From the NCBI GenBank assembly GCA_035492655.1, contig DATJJB010000383.1, positions 1 through 64,000 on the forward strand: DNA of 64,000 bases, in the 5' to 3' direction. This stretch comes from Kutzneria sp035492655. Its GTDB lineage: Bacteria; Actinomycetota; Actinomycetes; Mycobacteriales; Pseudonocardiaceae. The notes beneath the pieces were generated by a model. That model made no database searches and was not told the DNA's origin. It saw only the letters and a list, made by a program, of their open reading frames with translations. Both the position numbers and the translations under genes were made by a program. Below are positions 60,683 through 64,000 of the stretch, one piece after another. How positions within the stretch are numbered: the first letter of the stretch is position 1; the number at the start of each line of letters is the position of its first letter.

Positions 60683-61311
60683 TGCCGCCGGGCGGCCAGG
60701 GCGATGGACCGCGCGGCCGCGTCGGGAGCGTCGCCGGCGGCGATCATGAGCAGCAGCAACTGCTGGCCGAAGCAGTCGGCGGCGTCGGGCACGAGGTAGC
60801 CGCCGAGGTCGAGCGTGGCCAGGCCGTGCAGGGCGATCCACATCTGGTGGGCGACCTCGGCCGGGTCGGCGGGCAGGAAGCGGCCGGCGGCGACGGCCCG
60901 TGCCACGGCGGCGATGAGCGTGTCCAGGGTGAACCGGCCGTAGTGACGGTCCTGGTCGGTCAGGGCGAAGCCGGCCAGCGGCGCGCCGCCGAACATCACG
61001 GGATACAGGTGCGGGTTGGCCAGCGCGTTCGCCCGGTAGGCATGGCCGAGCGACGCGATGTCGGCCACCGGGTCGTCGCTCTCGCCGACGGCGCCGAACA
61101 GCGCGTGCAGCCGGGCGAAGCCCTCGTGCACCATCGCCCGCACCAGGTCGTCCATGCCGCCGAAACACGTGTACACCACCGTGGTCGAGGTGCCGACCTC
61201 GGCGGCCAGCCGCCGGGTGGTGAGCGCGGCCGGCCCCTCCTCCGCCAGCAGGCGGGCCGCCGCCTCGACCAGGGTGGTGGGCATCGCGGGGTCCGCGCGG
61301 CGCGGGCTCAC
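60679..61311 (-). CDS. TetR-family regulator, paralogue of the one at 56825
   Basis: A 210-residue TetR protein with a standard N-terminal helix-turn-helix (ARLLAEEGPAALTTRRLAAEVGTSTTVVYTCFGGMDDL). Start MSPRRADP and several core segments match the regulator at 56825-57499, so one arose from the other or both share a recent ancestor. It is divergent from the carotenoid oxygenase gene with a 95-base gap holding an imperfect palindrome, which suggests it represses that gene. GTG start at 61311. Confidence 0.88.
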   Translation of the reverse strand: MSPRRADPAMPTTLVEAAARLLAEEGPAALTTRRLAAEVGTSTTVVYTCFGGMDDLVRAMVHEGFARLHALFGAVGESDDPVADIASLGHAYRANALANPHLYPVMFGGAPLAGFALTDQDRHYGRFTLDTLIAAVARAVAAGRFLPADPAEVAHQMWIALHGLATLDLGGYLVPDAADCFGQQLLLLMIAAGDAPDAAARSIALAARRH

Positions 61312-61344
61312 GGCTGAACTTCCTGTCGGCGCGGGCCGATAATG

Positions 61345-61365
61345 GTGTATCGTAACGGTGTCACC
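61345..61365. promoter_or_regulatory. Imperfect palindrome between TetR and carotenoid oxygenase genes
   Basis: ATCGT-A-ACGGT (61349-61359) is a near-palindrome, bounded by GGTG and CACC. A -10-like GATAAT lies at 61338-61343. A TetR operator overlapping the oxygenase promoter is plausible. Confidence 0.4.
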
Positions 61366-61406
61366 AAACCCCGATCTGATCGGTCCGAGCGAGTCGGGAA
61401 GCGACC

Positions 61407-62744
61407 ATGACTGCTGGCCTTGCCTTGCGCCACAAGGGAAACCCTGGCGCGGAACCGGTCACCGACGAGGTGGCCGTCGCCGCCCCCTCGGTATCCGGCG
61501 AGCTGCCGGCCGAACTGGACGGGACCTACCTGCGCATCGGGCCGAACCCGCTGCGCCCCGGCGCCTCGGACAGCCCGTTCGTCGGCGACGGCATGGTGCA
61601 CGGCCTGCGGCTGCGCGGCGGCCGCGCCCAGTGGTACCGGAACCGGTGGATTCGCACCGACCGGGCGTGCCGGGCGTTGGGCGTGCCGCCGCTGCCCGGG
61701 CCCCGGCACGGCCTGTGCGACAACGCCAACGCCGGCATCCTGCGCCACCACGGCAAGACCTTCGCGCTGGGCAACGGCGGCGTGCTGCCGATCGAGCTCG
61801 ACGGCGAGCTGGACTCGTTGTGGAGCGTGGACTTCGACGGCACGCTGCCCAACGGCTTCGTCGCCCATCCGCAGCGCGACCCGATCACCGACGAGCTGTT
61901 CGCGGTCGTCTCCTACCCCGAACTTCCCTGCCTGCAATACCTTGTGCTCGGCCCGGACGGCCGGGTGCGCCGGCGCGAGCCGATCGAGGTCGCCGGCACG
62001 CCCATGCAGCACGCGCTGTCCCTCACCGAGCGACACGTGCTGATCTACGACCTGCCGGTGCTGTTCGACCGGGCGCTCAGCGACGCCGGCTCGCGCTGCC
62101 CGTACTCCTGGCGCGACGGCCGGCCGGCGCGGCTGGGGGTGCTGCCCAGGGCCGGCGGCGACGTGCGGTGGTTCGACGTGGACCCGTGCTTCGTGTTCCA
62201 TCCGGTCAACGCCTACGAGACGGGCGACCGCGTGGTCATCGACGTGATCCGGCACGACCGCGCCTTCGACCGACTGCGCTCGATGGCCGCCGCGCCGACG
62301 CTGTGGCGGTGGTGCGTCGACCTGCGCGCCGGCACCGTCACGACCCGGCAGCTCGACGACACCGCGCAGGAGTCGCCGCGGATCGACGACCGGCGCGGGA
62401 CCATGGCGCACCGCTACGCCTACACCCTGGCACTGGCCGCCGAGCCGGGAATTCCCTTCGGCGGCAAGGCGATCATCAAACACGACTTCTCCTCACACAC
62501 GGCGACGCGGCACGAACTCGGTCCCGGCCGGGAGGCCGGGGAGGCCGTTTTCGTGCCGCGCAGCCCGTTCGCCGCCGAGGACGACGGCTGGTTGCTCTCC
62601 TTCGTCTACGACCGGGCGACCGATCGCAGCGACCTGGTGGTGCTCGACGCGGGCGACGTGGCCGCCGCGCCGCTGGCCGCGGTGCACCTGCCGGTCCGGG
62701 TGCCGCACGGCTTCCACGCCGAGTGGGTGCCGGCCGGCTGGTGA
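61407..62744 (+). CDS. Carotenoid cleavage oxygenase family protein
   Basis: A 445-residue seven-bladed propeller enzyme of the RPE65/CCD family. The four His iron ligands are likely in NGFVAHPQRD, PMQHALSL, CFVFHPVNAYE and PHGFHAEWVP. TYLRIGPNPLRPG and DGDGMVHG-type (VGDGMVHGLRLRGG) segments near the N-terminus are diagnostic. It would cleave a C=C bond of a carotenoid, apocarotenoid or stilbene with O2. No carotenoid synthesis genes are near. It converges on the enediyne-type genes, with one base between stop codons, and faces away from the TetR gene. Confidence 0.88.
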   Translation: MTAGLALRHKGNPGAEPVTDEVAVAAPSVSGELPAELDGTYLRIGPNPLRPGASDSPFVGDGMVHGLRLRGGRAQWYRNRWIRTDRACRALGVPPLPGPRHGLCDNANAGILRHHGKTFALGNGGVLPIELDGELDSLWSVDFDGTLPNGFVAHPQRDPITDELFAVVSYPELPCLQYLVLGPDGRVRRREPIEVAGTPMQHALSLTERHVLIYDLPVLFDRALSDAGSRCPYSWRDGRPARLGVLPRAGGDVRWFDVDPCFVFHPVNAYETGDRVVIDVIRHDRAFDRLRSMAAAPTLWRWCVDLRAGTVTTRQLDDTAQESPRIDDRRGTMAHRYAYTLALAAEPGIPFGGKAIIKHDFSSHTATRHELGPGREAGEAVFVPRSPFAAEDDGWLLSFVYDRATDRSDLVVLDAGDVAAAPLAAVHLPVRVPHGFHAEWVPAGW

Positions 62745-62745
62745 C

Positions 62746-63279
62746 TCAGCCGGGCAGGCGGTGGAACCCCCCGGCGAAGTACAGCAGCGCGTCGCCGCCG
62801 TCACCTCGGCCGGCGCCGAGCACCTGACCGACGAAGATGGAATGGTCCCCGCCCTCGTGCACCGCGGCGAGCCGACACTCCAGCCACGCCAACGCATCCG
62901 TCACGATCGGTGTCCCGGTTCTGCCCCCCGGCACCCAGTCCACCAGTGCGAACTCCTCCTCGCCGCGCGGCCGGGCGCGGTTGGCGAAGTGCCGGGCCAC
63001 CGGCTCCTGGTGCGCGGACAGCACCGAGACGGCGAACGCCCCGCACTCCTGGATCGCCTCGTGCATGGCCGCGTCCCGCTGCACGCACACCAGGATCAGC
63101 GGCGGCCGCAGCGACACCGAGGTGAACGAGTTGGCCGTCATGCCCCTCGGCATGTCGTCGCCGGCGGTCACCACGGTGATGCCGGTGGCGAACATGCCGA
63201 GCACGCCGCGCAGTTCCCGGTGACCGGGCACGCCACGGGGCGTGGTCCCGGCCGGCGCGTCCCGCTCGGTGGCCGTCAT
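62746..63279 (-). CDS. Flavin reductase, SgcE6-like
   Basis: A 177-residue flavin reductase domain protein (HpaC/RutF type). RGVLGMFATGITVVTAGDD, GMTANSFTSVSLRPPLILVCV and the final LLYFAGGFHRLPG are family landmarks. It reduces FAD or FMN with NAD(P)H and supplies it to a two-component monooxygenase. In the C-1027 enediyne cluster SgcE6 does this for the hydroxylase SgcC. It overlaps the E10-type thioesterase gene by one base, placing it in the enediyne operon. Confidence 0.88.
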   Translation of the reverse strand: MTATERDAPAGTTPRGVPGHRELRGVLGMFATGITVVTAGDDMPRGMTANSFTSVSLRPPLILVCVQRDAAMHEAIQECGAFAVSVLSAHQEPVARHFANRARPRGEEEFALVDWVPGGRTGTPIVTDALAWLECRLAAVHEGGDHSIFVGQVLGAGRGDGGDALLYFAGGFHRLPG

Positions 63280-63752
63280 CAGCCCTGGCCTTCCGGCGCG
63301 GCCCCGGCGAGCAGCGGAACCCGGGTCGTGTAGCGGGAAAGGGCCTGGCGCAACGACTCCGGCACCCGGGTCGGCTTGGTGTTGGTGTTCGGCCCACGCA
63401 TGCAGGCCACCCGCTGCCGACCCCGGGCCACCAGGTCCTCACCGCCGTCGCGCAGCCGCACGTAGTCGAAGGCGAAGGCGATCTGGGTCTGGGTCAGCTC
63501 GTCCAGCCGCATCCGGATGGACAGCTCGTCGAACGCGGTGATCTCGGCGAAGAACTCGCAGTCCACCTTGAGGGTGAACAGCTTCAGGTCGCCGCGGATG
63601 TCCTCGAGCACGTCCGGCGCCTGCTCCAGCAGGAACATCTCCCGGCACCGGCCCTGCCACCGCAGGTAGTTGACGTAGTAGACATTGCCGACCAGGTTGG
63701 TCTCCTCGAACCCCACCCGGTGCCGCAGCTCGTAGTAACTCGGCACGGTCAT
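63279..63752 (-). CDS. Enediyne thioesterase, E10 type (hot-dog fold)
   Basis: A 157-residue hot-dog thioesterase. SYYELRHRVGFEETNLVGNVYYVNYLRWQG is the signature start of the CalE7/SgcE10 family, including the Asn/Tyr and Arg residues that take part in hydrolysis and decarboxylation. RGDLKLFTLKVDCEFFAEITAFDEL follows. It releases the polyene made by the enediyne polyketide synthase. Its start overlaps the synthase stop by 4 bases, which is the typical E-E10 arrangement, so this cluster edge is almost certainly enediyne. Confidence 0.92.
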   Translation of the reverse strand: MTVPSYYELRHRVGFEETNLVGNVYYVNYLRWQGRCREMFLLEQAPDVLEDIRGDLKLFTLKVDCEFFAEITAFDELSIRMRLDELTQTQIAFAFDYVRLRDGGEDLVARGRQRVACMRGPNTNTKPTRVPESLRQALSRYTTRVPLLAGAAPEGQG

Positions 63753-64000
63753 TCCTCGCTCTCGGCCAACAGGGTGAACACCACCGGCTCGGCGACGCCG
63801 CGCAGCGTGGTCGGGAAGCTGGCGATGCGCGCCGGTCCGGACCGGAACAGCACCCAGCGATCGTCGCGGACCTCGTCGACGGTCAGCGGCTCGCGGCCGG
63901 CGCGGCCGTTCTTGCGCAGGCACTCCACCGCCGTCCACACCCGGGTCGCGGCCATCGCCAGCGGCTCGCCGCCCTGCTCGGAGACCAGCTGAGCCAACGC
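63749..64000 (-). CDS. pksE: Enediyne polyketide synthase PKSE, C-terminal end (partial)
   Basis: The last 83 residues of a protein that runs out of the window. TRVWTAVECLRKNG has the W-x-x-x-E-x-x-x-K pattern of phosphopantetheinyl transferase domains, the domain that ends enediyne synthases and loads their own carrier protein. The closing DDRWVLFRSGPARIASFPTTLRGVAEPVVFTLL matches the end of SgcE/CalE8-type proteins. Position before the E10 thioesterase confirms the reading. The rest of the synthase, and probably E3-E5, lie beyond the right edge. Confidence 0.85.
   Translation of the reverse strand, partial: ALAQLVSEQGGEPLAMAATRVWTAVECLRKNGRAGREPLTVDEVRDDRWVLFRSGPARIASFPTTLRGVAEPVVFTLLAESEE

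Noticed and set aside
1..64000. tRNA genes, rRNA genes, CRISPR arrays, insertion sequences or attachment sites
   Set aside because: I saw no cloverleaf, rRNA segment, spaced repeat array, transposase or integrase; subtle tRNA genes could be missed without a computed search.

Overview
The window is high-GC DNA from an actinomycete. Support comes from strongly GC-biased coding, frequent GTG/TTG starts, 4-nt start/stop overlaps, a DasR-type site before a chitinase gene, a DmdR/IdeR-type iron box, mycothiol-dependent MDMPI-type enzymes and many TetR, LuxR, PadR, IclR and ROK regulators. A Pseudonocardiales- or streptomycete-like producer of natural products is likely; the genus cannot be fixed from the sequence. 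I see no rRNA, tRNA, CRISPR array or insertion sequence.

Left part (1-28 kb): an IclR regulator, two adjacent genes for small exported peptides that both end in GGTDW, and a convergent LuxR-type regulator form a possible peptide-signalling locus. Then come a degenerate M20 peptidase homologue, an MDMPI enzyme, a secreted phosphodiesterase, a membrane protein, an iron-uptake operon (EfeU-EfeO fusion plus EfeB) under an iron box, an amidohydrolase, an HD-GYP/LuxR regulator, a STAS protein, an NB-ARC/TPR ATPase and a TetR/reductase pair with three matching operators. A chitinase promoter carries a DasR site between -35 and -10. An alpha-mannosidase, an ABC sugar importer and a ROK regulator form a glycan-use locus.

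Centre (28.5-44.1 kb): thirteen same-strand genes, nearly all translationally coupled, form what looks like an uncharacterised biosynthetic operon. It encodes a KamA-type radical SAM aminomutase, three adenylate-forming enzymes (one very short), a prenyltransferase-like toroid protein, a small protein, a carrier protein, an SDR, two paralogous ATP-grasp ligases, an exporter, a class II DAHP synthase, an MIO enzyme of the aromatic ammonia-lyase/aminomutase family and an amidase. The set suggests a lysine-like beta-amino acid and a tyrosine- or histidine-type unit are made, activated and joined by amide bonds. A strong two-way terminator ends the operon, and a large LuxR (LAL) regulator faces it.

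Right part (46.9-64 kb): a four-gene operon encodes a gamma-glutamylcysteine ligase homologue, glutathione synthetase, a MAPEG protein and an exporter; glutathione synthesis is unusual in organisms that normally use mycothiol. A PadR/FAD-monooxygenase pair follows, with a 26-bp inverted repeat upstream. Then come a secreted repeat protein, an ECF sigma factor, a reductase/MDMPI/TetR operon, two membrane proteins, a SRPBCC protein, a second TetR and a carotenoid oxygenase. The last 1.25 kb enters an enediyne cluster: flavin reductase, E10-type thioesterase and the C-terminal end of an enediyne polyketide synthase, all running leftward. The aminomutase operon and the glutathione genes may serve that cluster, but nothing in the sequence proves it.
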